Assembly: GCA_963971425.1 (NCBI GenBank)
Contig: OZ020519.1
Coordinates: 1,752,028 to 1,816,027, forward strand
Source: Bryoerythrophyllum caledonicum
Lineage: Eukaryota; Streptophyta; Bryopsida; Pottiales; Pottiaceae
Length of the DNA: 64,000 nucleotides
Direction: 5' to 3'
The notes under the pieces were generated by a model. It saw nothing but the letters and a program-made list of their open reading frames with translations. It made no database searches and was not told the DNA's origin. A program made the translations under genes and the position numbers. Of this stretch, positions 1-11,139 are shown piece after piece; position 1 is the stretch's first letter; each line of letters begins with the position of its first letter.

Positions 1-640
1 TTTATCTGACAATCATCATTAGTTAAATGTTTTATCATTCTTCTTGAAATGGCCTTGTGGAGGTAGTTGTATGCCATCTACACCCCTTGAAGGGAGTGCC
101 ACCAACGGCACTCTCTTTAAAGAATGCTTATAGCTTTTTTGAGGCAGCCTTTCGTGCAAATAGTGCCAACAGCTAATTCTTTTGGAGGTGCAAGTGGCTT
201 GCACAAGGCATCCCATAGAGAGAGTGCCGCTGGCCGCACCTTCTTCTTTAGATGTTGATGGTTTTCTTGAGGCAGCTTCTAGAGGGAGTGCTGCCAGAGG
301 CTCACCCTTTTAGAGGTGCAAGTAGCTTGCTCAAGGCATCCCGTAAAGTAAGTGTTGTTGGCGGCACTCTCTTCTTCGGATGTTGATGGCGTCCTTGAGG
401 CAGTCTCTAGTGGGAGTGCTGCCAACACCTCACCCTTTTAGAGGTGCAAGTGGCTTGCTCAAGGCATCATGTAGCGTAAATGCCGCTGGCGGCACTTCTA
501 ATTTTAGAGATTGTGAGGTACCAAGTGGGGTAGTATGAAAAGGGGTGCCGCTAGTGGCGCCTCTATTGGAGTGACAAAGGGTTCCTCCCTCTAATCCCCT
601 TCAAGGGTGGTACCGTTGGCGGCACTTTTTTCTAGAGGAT
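1..640. repeat. 128-bp tandem repeat with GTGCCGCT-type palindromes
   Basis: The segment has no convincing coding region. A unit containing GAGGTGCAAGTGGCTTGC begins near 185, 313 and 441, giving a period of about 128 bp. Each unit also has a near-palindrome of the form GTGCCGCTGGCGGCAC (near 221, 480, 545 and 608, variants near 97 and 350). The same palindrome, in perfect form, recurs at 16361. Both sites lie in non-coding flanks or introns of the same split methyltransferase gene copy, so they may be parts of one intronic or transposon-derived repeat. The ORFs here are short and not conserved between units. Confidence 0.7.
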
Positions 641-725
641 CTTTTAGTAGCTCTCTAGTCTCTTGCACATGGTCTTCTAATGATTTTTGTGTCTCATTCC
701 TTAAATCTTTTTTGGAAATGTTCAG

Positions 726-2552
726 CAAGAGATTGGTGAAGCAGCAACGCATGCCAATAGAATGTTTATTGAGAAGTATCCAGAGAAGACAGTTTAGTGG
801 AACATGAAGGATTTGCACCATGAAGTGTTGGAAAAGGCAAAGAAGGTGAAAAAGGACTATGTCACTGAGGTGAAGAAGCAGCTGCCTCCTGCTGACCCGA
901 AGCACACGCCTCATTTTCTCAATCAGGTTAAAATCCATTATGAAAAGCGGGAAGATGACCGAGAGATGTTGCAAGAGAAGTTGTTCTACTTGGCAACATC
1001 CGCGATGTCCGCAGCGATGAATTTAAGTGGCTTGAGTGATGGAACATGAAGCCCTCTGTTCAAAAAGCTGTGAGATTTCCTGAGACCAAATTCAACGACC
1101 ACGACTTTCCCATTTGGCTAACTTGGGCTACTTGGTGGGCACAAGTGTGTTGATTTTGATACCTTTTCCTATTATCACATGTTTGATACTTTCATGTGTA
1201 TTAAAATTATGCATTATAAGTGATTTCAGATCTCTTCTGAAACAAGCAATCTTCTTTATGGAGCATTGGCTGAACTGAACAAGACTGCCAACTATCATCC
1301 GGTCGATGAAGATGCCATTCCAACTATTGTTGACTGGGTTGAGCAAACGCGCATTCAGCTTTGAGAGATTGCTTTCAACACTGAGTTGGCAACCAAGGGT
1401 GTCTCTAGGAACAACATTTCAGATGAGAAAAAGTTTTTGTCTGAGGCTGTCAAATTGTCAATCGAACTTTATACAGGTACTTCCATTACGTGTTGCTTCC
1501 TAGGATTAAAGTTTCAAAAATCCCCCCTTTCTTCGCAAACTACTTGGATCCTACTAGTGACAGCTGCATGTTCACTGAGGAGAATATGAAGGATTGGGAT
1601 AGGGAGCACTGGAAGAAATGTGGGTGGTACTTATATTGTCCAAAGAATAGACCTCCTTTATTTGACATTCCACTGTGGAATTCTATTCATCTTACTCTAG
1701 CAGGAACAGACTTGGTCGCGATTGTGACAGAACCCATGAAGAAGACTAGGGGGGCATGGAAAAAGGCAGCCAACGAAGATGCAAAGAAGAAGAAAGCCGT
1801 TGAGGAAGAGGTCTCGAGGAAGTTGAAGGAGGCCGAAGAAGAGGTGACGCGGAAGCTATAGGCGGCAAATGCGGCGGAGGCAACAGCATCACGCAAAGCG
1901 GCAGCCTTGGAAGCACAAATCGCGGCAAGAGACGCAGCACCAAGACGGCAACAAGTGCATGATGCTTTGCCCTTTGATGGCGCCGATGATCATGATGTTC
2001 AAGAGACATCCTTCTTTGCGGCACCCCTCGAGACTCAGCAACGTTTCTCCATCTCCCCCGCTATTCATATTCAGCTTATGGACTTGTTCAGTCCCATATC
2101 CATAGGTTTCAAAAGATTGAAGAGGAAGATGGCCATTGGAAAATCCACCAAACAGCCTGGCGTGGACTTGGTGTCCTCAACACTTATTGAGAACACGAGC
2201 CTCACAAAGATAATGGATGTTCTACCGCAAGTGCACCCGATTCTTGCAAACATGAACAAGTTTTGCATCGAGGTAAGACTACCTATGTTCAATAGTTGTT
2301 CTTTTGTTTGCATGGATGGTTTAATCCTTGATTACTACGTACCTGCAGATCCAACCTTCAACCACTACCCCGGAACATTTGGAGGCTTGCCCGCACAGTG
2401 GCTTCAATCTCATCATCGGAGACTTCCCTGATGGAATGCCGGTACCTTTAATCTCCATACAGCCTACTGTCGTTCCTATATGGAACAACTACAACAAGAA
2501 GGATGTTGAGTCTGTTTTCAAGTTTGGGCATGAATTTCTTCACCAAGGTTGC
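726..2552 (+). pseudogene. ParB-DNA methyltransferase copy 1, middle part (broken by a MULE insertion)
   Basis: Exon-by-exon homology to the minus-strand gene at 2902-8313 identifies this. Likely exons are 726-926 (starts QQEIGEAA, as QQEIALAA in the other copy), about 993-1130, 1230-1480, 1504-2272 and 2349-2552. The 1504 exon holds a WYL motif region (CGWYLYCP; GRGWYLDC in the other copy), then a Lys/Glu/Ala-rich coiled coil. The last exon holds the degenerate motif IV region of an N4/N6 DNA methylase (FNLIIGDFPDG) and the start of the next helix (FGHEFLHQGC). Coding stops exactly where the MULE terminal repeat begins at 2551, and the gene resumes near 15350. In-frame stops lie near 799, 1015-1020, 1362 and at 1859. 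Any ParB-encoding 5' exons would lie left of the window. It is a relic, not a working gene; the family assignment depends on the better preserved copy. Confidence 0.72.
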
Positions 2553-2901
2553 TAGCGCACGAGCCTATGAGCATGAGCCTATGAGCCTATGAGCCTGTGA
2601 GCTTACCATTTTTGTATCTCATAAAATGTGGAAGGACCTATGACCGTGGGTTTAAGAAATATCAATGGTGTTAAATAGTTAGGTCATTTTGGAAAAATTT
2701 AAAGCCTTTGCAAATGATGTAACTAATATTATATGCAATGAAAAGTGTAGTCTACTTTGAAGGAGATTCCCACCAAAAAATATAAATATCAATAACACTT
2801 CAACAAGGTATATAGCCATAAAACACACAAATCCAATTAAAATAAAATACCAATACATAATAGGCTAGGATCTAAGATTTTGGTGAATCTCAACGGCCCA
2901 G

Positions 2902-5900
2902 CTAGGATGATGTGGACTCATATGTAGAATCCTCAGCCATAGAAGAATCTAAAGACTCTCTACCCTTTGTTGCTGACCCATCCATAAATTGTGAAATATC
3001 TGGGTCATATTTCCTTCTTTGGAATTTTGGGTTGGAATAACCAAACTCCGCAAATGCAGATGACAACTGCTCGGCATAAGGTCGAAGATGATATGACTTC
3101 TCAGGGCTAAAGAGAAGGCCATGATTCTTCATCACTGTCTCTGCTAAAGTCAATCTTCCACAACTGCAAACGAGGGTGTTATAATGTTAGAGTTGTAAGA
3201 TAATATTAGCAGACAGTTAAATGAGAATAAAAGAATGTGTCCACGTACTTACTGAATCTAGCCTTCCGAGCAAACTTTTTGGGCACTACAATCATGGCAT
3301 CCGGATCTTGTGGCGCCACAACAGGAGGCGGTTGAGATGTCACCATTGGCAAATCAGGCTTCTTCATGGGCTTGAGGAGGGCCTCAAAAATTAGCTTGTC
3401 CTCCTCCAAAGCTACGATGTGGCGACCTGTGCCACGGCAAGCGGTAGTTGACGCACCTGAATAAAATCAAAATCCAAATAAATTGGTGAATATTCAATTG
3501 GTATAATAACTTTCCAATATACAACTATTAAATTGGATGTTCACCTGTAGATGATGTACAGTCAAAAACTAGATCTCCTTCCATGGTTGTAGCTTTGAGA
3601 AGGAGTTGGAAAAATCGAGGGTCCTTCTAGCAAGGCCCACGCCACGGTTTAGAACTATCCAGCCAAGTCACACTCTCTGGTAAAGTTAATCAACATGTCG
3701 TCTCGTCCTAGGTCCACACCTGCATTCTTGGTCGTTGTTGTGTGCTTGAAAGAGAATTTTGATGGCCCTAGCTCACCAAGATCCTTCACCATGAGACTGA
3801 TGCCAAACTTCTGTGTCTGTAGAGTTCCAAAATTTTATAATATAGTTTGGAAAATTAAAAATATAGAATTGAATGGAATGGAAGTAACATGAATTAGGGT
3901 CTATGAAATATTACCGTGGTAGAAGTGTCCACTGCAGAGGTCAAGTGAAGTCTGTTCATCCCCATCCACTCTTTCCTCCTCACCATATTGTATGTCTCAC
4001 ATAATCCAGCAATGTTGGCCTTCGATTCAGAGCAAAAAGAGTGGAAAATAATCATGCATCCATGGTCCTGGAGATGTCGTTCTGCGAACCCAAATGCGGA
4101 TTGAAGAGCCTCATACTCCTCATCTACATTCCACGAAGGAACTGCAGTAGCCGGAATAGACACCTCCGGCACAGGCAAGTTTTCTTGACAATCGAATAGG
4201 ACAAGGTCCACTCCAGGTCTCCGGTTTAGTACACCATTAAACATGCGAGACTTGCCTGCGGACATCTAGAAACCCAAAATGTCTTCAAATTTCAAATTAC
4301 TACCAATATGGGATTGCAATCAAACATCATGAGAAACGACTTATAACAAAAACAAAGAGATGCTAACCTTCTTCATGAACTCCATCACTTCAGTGTACAG
4401 TAGTGGGGTATCAGAGTCCAAATTATCCAAGAGTTCTTCAATGGAGATGTTGAGAATTAGGGCCTCTGTGTTGTTTAACTCTCATCATCCAAGATAATCG
4501 GAGCGGTTCCAAAAGTGATGACGTCTTCTGTCAACTGTGGCAGGGCCGCCTTCCTCTTCAATCCGCTTAGAGACCCACTTTGCATGTGAGAGCTCTGATC
4601 TAAAGAGGAGGGTGAAAGTCCACTAAGGTGGTATATTTATAGTGTCACAAATGGTTTTGGAAAGAGTCACAAACCTTCTTTTGCTACATAGTGCGAATGC
4701 GGAATTGATCTTGGAATTCTATTAATGGAATGTGATAAAAGCCTTGATTTAAAGTCTAGGAACCCCAAAAATGTTGAGTTTTGTCTTACGGTTTGGCCAA
4801 TATAGGTATATCTTTCATCAATATATACTTGTCACAAGTATATGACATTTGCCAAATATACCTATTTTGAGAGTTCTAGGAAGTTAAATACTTCAAAAGT
4901 TTTGGGACACATTCACGCCATAATGTGTTCATATATTATAATTGAAAATTCTAGATCGGAAACTTATTTTCACTTTTATTGCTAAGAAACGAGATATTTC
5001 TTCAAGGCTCCTAAAATAGGACTCAATGTTGATTTTTGCTTTGATTTCTTATCCAATCACATACATCATGCATAGATCCATCTTGAAACATATTTTTTTT
5101 TTAAAAACCTTATTTTTCCATTAAATTGGGCAAAATCAAGTTTTTTTGTCCAAAAATATATACTTTTGGGTATATTTTTTTTGCCCAAAAGTGAGTAACC
5201 CTAGCTGACTTCTACCCTAGAAGGTACTGGAATAGGAGCAACGCCGTCGGGCCTACTCATGCCTTTGCTCTTCCCCTTCCCCTTCTCTTCTTTCTCCTTC
5301 TCCTTAACTGCCAACTTTGCCAATCGCTCTTCCTCCTTCTTTTCCTTAATGCTCAAAATATCCTGGACTCGAGCTTTCTTCTTCTTATCATCAACATCCT
5401 TCTTGGCAATGGCCCTTTTCTTTTGTTTCTCAGAGAGGCCTGCAAACTCGTTCACATCCAAGTCAATAGCACCAAGACCTTCAAAAGACTTTTGAAGTTG
5501 TACCTCTGATGGATGAGTGAAGCTCATGTTGCAATCCAAGTACCACCCTCTTCCACTAAGATTAGCAGTTGTGAAAGTTCGTAACTGGGTGGGAGTGTAC
5601 ATACAATCCGTTGAACTACGGTCCAACCATGTGGAAAGAAAAGGAGGTAGGTCTCTCCTAGAAATTGCTTCAAGCTCATGCTTAAAGTACCTAGACAACA
5701 TCAATTAGAGTAATGAGGTGATGCAAATAAATTGTTTGATAATTTAAGTTTTAGAAATATCACAACTTAAACAAGAACTACAATTGATCAACAACCGTAT
5801 AGAAGTTTGTCAATTCCAAATATGTATTTGTTCCAAAGAAAAGAGTTGCAAAATGGGGGGAATAAAAGTAATAACATACCGAAATATGACTCTACGAACC

Positions 5901-8313
5901 ACCTGATGGGACCCCTCATAGTTTACAAAGGAGTCACCCTTCTTGAACACATTAGCTCCTTTGAAAACAGATCCAAAACCTTGATCCCAAATCTTCCTCC
6001 GCCATCCTTCCAAGTACTCCGGTAAGTCCTCCGGCTGCAAAGGGACATTCATGTTGATTGTCATACTATCTGTCTTAACCACTGAATCGAAGTACTCAAT
6101 TGCAGCATCTTCAATCTGTTCCAGGACAATAACAACTTTGTAAAATAATGAATGAACTGAGAACTTCTTAAAAATATGACATGTGATAAATAACTCATAG
6201 AAGAGATGAAGTTATGCACATACACTTGCATACCAAACACATTTGGTAAGAAATGGCCCAAGAATTGACTCCGCCACAGGTTTAGGAGGAAATCGCCTTG
6301 CTTCACGAGTTGGCATGGAAGAGTTCCACCATTGGAGAAACTTGATCTTGTGGTAGGGCGTGGTGTTGCAAGTAGCAACCATCTGGAGTTTCTCCAATGT
6401 CATCTCCGGAACCTCGTTCAAACTCCAATGTTTCTCTACCTATTCAAGTCCACCGACGTGAATTTAAGCAAATATGAAATCATATAAACAAACTAATTTA
6501 TGTCAACATAAAATGTTAAGAAATCAGAACTGACCTCCTTAAGAAAGCCAGGACTATGAGCAGGGTTGGCTATAGTAAGTAGTTTAATCATCTTCACATA
6601 CAACTTCGTAGACTTCTCATGAGCCCCAGCTTGCATGGCATTAGCAACCCCATGCTCGATTTTTTCGTGAGCTAAAGTCACCTCGTGGTACTTTCATACT
6701 GCAGCATTTGCTGCAAGTGCAATCTCTTGCTGCACAATACCAATGATATAAAATGAAACATGTAATCAAATTTAAGGAATCTCATATTCTAACAATATCC
6801 CTGAAGACATTCAATAATTTGGAAAGCTCACCCTGAAAACAAATGACGTGAAGACTTCAACTGGCATTGAATACCACGTCTTCCTTATAGATTGGACCGA
6901 ACAACGCTTCACCTCTGACGGTCTGAACAACTCTTGGAACCGCTCCAATGGCATAAGACCGTACTTTTGAACCTAGTAGAGTGTGTGAACCAAATTAGTC
7001 TTTACATGAGAGCCCCCTGTGCTTCTGCAAGTGAAAATATATTAATTCTAAGTCAATTATACAACAAATGAAATACATGAAATTCAATGTCATAAAAAAA
7101 ATTACGAAAAAGCCAAATATAACATTCACGGCTTTCTACTTACTTGTTTATGTCATGCATCACTTGCATGACCAATTCAATCCTCCCTTTTGTGTTGAGC
7201 AAAATGCAATCAACCGCAATGTGCCAAGCTGGGTCCGTGGAATGGAGCCTGGATATGTGCGTCATCCAGGCTTGAAGTCGATGATTGCCATCACAGACAA
7301 AGATCTTCAAATTCTTCAAGAACTTGAGTTCCTCTACAGAATTCACATACTTCTCAAAGTTGTCGTTTACCTTCTGCCAATAAGGACCCCATTGATCTAT
7401 CTCCTCTGTTGTGAACTCCATGCTCTCACCAGACTCATCAGTAGTAGACACGTAGAATACCGACGCTCCATCCCTGTATCCATGGACAAACTCTTGTTCT
7501 AGCTTGACAATGTCATATGATAGGGTAGGTCTCACCATTGGCATTGCCACAAGCCGGCAAAGGGGAATGCTCAGCCGGAATAGTTTCTCAGGTTTCAACC
7601 TTAGGCTTGAAATCGTGGCCACCGAATCCACCTTGTGAAGACGTCGGAGTTCATCCTCCAGAAGCTCCTTTTCTTCGTCTTCAATAACATCAACGTCCAT
7701 GAAATCTTCCGCGTTATCAATGCCAATCTCAGGCTGACTTGTATCATTAGTGGCAGGAGTCAATATAATGCTATCCACTTGTGATACGATACTAGGTGAA
7801 ACTTCTATCTGTACAAAAAATAAAATTATCCTTTAAGATTGATACCAAATACACTGCTGTGTATGAATCCACTATGCATATATTATGTAGATTTTACAAT
7901 GATTTTCACATGTCCTTCATATGTCATCAACTTTGGAATTTTTGCACTTTGAACTACAAGCATTGTTGCATGTGTCTGCTAAGTACGAAGCACTAAAAGA
8001 AGTCGAGGTGAACAAAAGTGAGGTATACTATGTATTGGAGTTTTCAGTGACTAAAGTGGCCTACTCCGCTTGAGGTACATAATGTCATTTAAAAAAACAC
8101 ATGTAGGGTCACAAGCATCTAGTAATGTACCAAGACATATCAATGCAACATCCATGCCAAAATCTGAAGTCAACTCAGAAGGTACCTCTGTATTGCTTGT
8201 CGTTGGACTTTTTCGCTCAGATGGGCCTGCCAGGTCTGCAATGGGGCATAACTCACTTGGCACGGTGGATGGAGATGCTTCACCACCATCATGTACTTGT
8301 GGCAAAATCTGAA
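2902..8313 (-). pseudogene. ParB/Srx-like domain fused to beta-class DNA N4/N6 methyltransferase (copy 2, decayed)
   Basis: About 12 exons can be traced: 8313-8050 (uncertain), 7808-7144, 6972-6836, 6732-6536, 6440-6224, 6117-5882, 5692-5217, 4599-4368, 4265-3915, 3812-3549, 3456-3253 and 3163-2902. Exon 2 encodes a ParB/sulfiredoxin-like domain with the signature LKIFVCDGNHRLQAW. A Lys/Glu-rich coiled coil follows near 5217-5500. The C-terminal half shows a permuted methylase order: motif IV region (VDLVLFDCQENLP), an AERHLQDHGCMIIFHSF strand, then motif I (LVFDCTSSTG) and GRHIVALEEDK (motifs II-III). ParB-methylase fusions are known from bacteria and phages. Motif IV lacks the usual DPPY/SPPY, so activity is doubtful. 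A TGA near 6703, a frameshift near 4478 and stops near 3640 break the frame. It lies wholly within the MULE, in divergent orientation to the transposase. Confidence 0.72.
4600..5217 (-). repeat. Dispersed ~620-bp repeat acting as an intron (copy 1)
   Basis: Read on the minus strand, this block starts at GGTAGAAGTCAGCTAGGGTT and ends at a pyrimidine-rich stretch followed by AG. It is the inverted, clearly related counterpart of 50594-51228. Here it lies between two coding parts of the methyltransferase gene, and its ends coincide with a GT donor and an AG acceptor. The sister gene copy at 1504-2272 is contiguous at the same place. Internal landmarks are a GGGCAAAA...TTTTGCCC inverted stretch and an ATACTTGTCACAAGTAT near-palindrome. 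It could be an introner-like element or a transposon that happens to be spliced. Confidence 0.65.
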
Positions 8314-8396
8314 GATCAAGAATGAAGTTTCTATGAGCGAAATAGCAAACGAGGCTTGTGTAGGACAACAACAAGGGCAAGACCTAAACACCATCT

Positions 8397-8830
8397 TGGA
8401 GTACCCTAGTGCCTCTCATCGGCATCAGTCGGAGCCGGCTGATGTTGGTGGATTACCTTTGAGTACTCTAGAAAACATCGACAAGAGGTGGGACACAGAA
8501 AATGATACCAAAGCTTGAAATACGAAGGACCCATTGTAGTTAGACTATCCAGGAGAAATTTAAAAAAATGAGGATCCGGAGATTGGACATTGAACGGACT
8601 TAACGGAGTGATGTCAGAGACCAAATCTCGGAGTCCCTTGGTTCCTCTCCCCGACATCAGTCGGAGCCGACTGATGTTGGTGGAGTACCTCTGGGTACTA
8701 AAAAAAATTTGACAAGAAGTGGAACCTAGAGAAGGAGACCAAGGCTCAGAGTACCCTAGTGCTCTTTTTCGGCATCAATCGGAGTCGACTGATGTCGGTG
8801 GGATATCTCGAAGTACTCCCAGTAACTTAT
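8397..8830. repeat. ~117-bp degenerate tandem repeat with a strong palindrome
   Basis: Three copies of an inverted repeat with arms CATCAGTCGG and CCGACTGATG around an AG centre begin at 8423, 8655 and 8773. Each is preceded by GGAGTACCCTAGTGCCTCT-like sequence and followed by GAGTACT-like sequence. The spacings (232 and 118) fit a unit of about 117 bp with one monomer lost or diverged. A fourth copy stands alone at 10038. The array lies in the non-coding centre of the MULE, between its two divergent genes, where promoters would be expected. A paired regulatory or protein-binding site is possible but unproven. Confidence 0.65.
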
Positions 8831-10376
8831 TGACTACAAAAGCTTAAGATCAAACCTTCGAAACCCAATACTGAAATGACCTCCTTAAACTCATTTTACA
8901 CTTCGCAATATAGAGTCGCTGATAATTCCTAGCCCGAAACAAAATCTTAGCTCGAACCGAATGCACTCGCGGCCTCAAACACATTTAAACCTAAACCCCT
9001 ACGCATGAAAGCTTACTTGCGATGGCTCTACGGTTGAAGGAAGTGAGGCACTCCAATTTTGACTTCGACCTCTTGAGTCGCCCTTAGTGCATCCACAACT
9101 ACGAGTCATTGTCTCCTCTCGTTCTTCTGGCTGATCGCTTCCCCTGGCAAATGTGAGTGACTTTGATGGTAATCGGACCGAAATCTAGTGCATTTCAGAT
9201 GCAAAAGGCCATCATGAGTGATGATCAAGAAATACAAGGATTGTGCAGCTTACCGGATTTCACGAAGCTAGCGAGGGCAGGCACAGTGCTACACCCGTAG
9301 GCGCGTTTAAGACCAAGAATCAACCCTAAACCCGATTCAAATATGAAGTACTAATGTTGAAGATTTATCATTCATCTGGTTGCTATTCTGAATCGTGATT
9401 TTTCCTCATCAGTTCATTTAATAGTAAAATATAGCATTTTTCCTTTAGAAAATTCACCCCAAAATTACTATATTTAGTAAATTTTTCTTCGCCCCTACAA
9501 TCTCCCCGGGGAGACGTCAAGACACGAAGGGAAAACATTTACCAAAACTAAGGAGGACCCGGGTCCACACGTCACAAGTAAAAATAAGAAGCCCACTTTC
9601 TACATGTCTAAAAAGAAAATAGTCTCCAACATAATATTGAAGTCCTTCTATACAAGTAATCTATGGCGTTCTATAATGCCATTCTTCAACGTTGAAACCT
9701 AGGTTATAACTTATACTAGTCTAATATAGCGTAGCTCACCGAGTTCATATTGAGGCACTCATGTTGAAAAATAAAAATAAAAATAAAAAAACATGATTGT
9801 AAACATTACTAGACTACTCTTTCCTGAATGTCACAAATCCTTAGTCTTCAATGAGCTCTTCTCTAATCCATTACCTGACACAAGCTAGTAGAAATTGTGC
9901 ATAAATCAAGCAAAATCGAGCTGTAATAAATCCAAAAACCCATAACAAGGGAATCATTGCCATGACCTGAGCTTCGTAGCGGGAGAAGAAGATAATAACA
10001 ATACCTGAAGTAGAAATACTTTGGGCACCTTCATTGGCATCAGTCGGAGCCGACTGATGTCGATGTAGGGACCGGAAGTACTCCCAAAATATCACCAAAT
10101 CTATACCAAGATCTTAGTGCTTCGACTAGTGGGTCGGAAGGAAAACGTTGATCACCTGCAACACTATTGCGTTCTTTGGAAGATCAAGAAGACATGTTGC
10201 ACCCTATTCATCTCAACGGTTGTGGCCACGATGTCCTGAATCCTAAACACCACTTTAGGCCCAAATCCAAAACACCAAATCACCCACAATACTAATTTCA
10301 GGCACCAAGGTACCTTGCAAAACGTAATGTAACAAGATATAAAACCATTACAGTATGGAATTGATGTACGCTTACC
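8831..10376. other. Non-coding centre of the MULE
   Basis: No ORF here has homology or good splice context. Visible items are a 14-bp palindrome TCTCCCCGGGGAGA near 9505, and the isolated CATCAGTCGG/CCGACTGATG palindrome at 10038. This stretch, with the array before it, separates the divergent transposase and methyltransferase genes and probably held their promoters. Confidence 0.4.
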
Positions 10377-10686
10377 TCTCTGCGCTTCTCCCTAGCTGAA
10401 TGAATTTCTCCACTATCTTCTTTCTGCAATATTTCCACTTCTTCCTCAATCCGCTCCAGTCCAACATCTGCTACTCCGGTGCCCATATCACCTTCAAAAT
10501 GTAAAACCTTTCGAAGGTCTCTTGTAGTTCCTTCCATTGTCTTGGATACCACCTTTTTATCCCTCATTCTCGCTCTTCTAAGATCCTTTGCAGAGGAAAA
10601 CAATAAAGTACGGTGTTTTTTTCTCTTTTTTCTATTTGTTTCTACAACCACATCAACACTCTGGTTCTCTAAGTGCATGAAGTCCC
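10377..10686 (-). CDS. Putative basic exon in the MULE centre, function unknown
   Basis: An open frame on the minus strand is bounded by an acceptor-like CTCTTTAG near 10687 and a donor-like GTAAGC near 10376. It encodes a charged peptide of about 100 residues with a nuclear-localisation-like RKKRKKH cluster and Glu/Arg-rich helical stretches. It could be an upstream exon of the ParB-methyltransferase gene, which runs on the same strand from 8313 down. No homology is recognised, and no start codon or linking transcript can be shown. Confidence 0.3.
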
Positions 10687-11139
10687 TAAAGAGTAGCAAT
10701 AGATGATATGAATAAGCTCAATGTGAACAACTTCAAGAAGACATATCTGGTCACAAGGATCAAAGGGGCGTATTTCTAATGATATATAGCATTCTCTTAC
10801 TCTCATTTCAAACCACATTGATTTAATACAAAGAGGCATTTACTTCCAATCCAAGTGCTTCAGTTCCTGCCAACTCCATGTGAAGGAGTTACACATGATC
10901 TAAAAAATCGGAAGCTAGACACCTAATATAGTGCAACCAACTCAGATGTTCATTACGTAATGCTTTAAAGTTTGGAACTTTCCTTATCTGGCTTGGCTTT
11001 CAAATATTCGGCCAGTACAAGCTGTCCATATTGCTATCACCGCCGTCCATGTTGTACGCATTTCTTTATATATGATAAAATTTTATAACAAATTCTAATC
11101 CCAGTTTTAATCAATAAAGATAATGATATTTTACAATTG

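Noticed and set aside
2902-8313. Functional host methyltransferase gene
   Set aside because: A TGA near 6703, a frameshift near 4478 and stops near 3640 break the coding sequence, and it lies within transposon ends.
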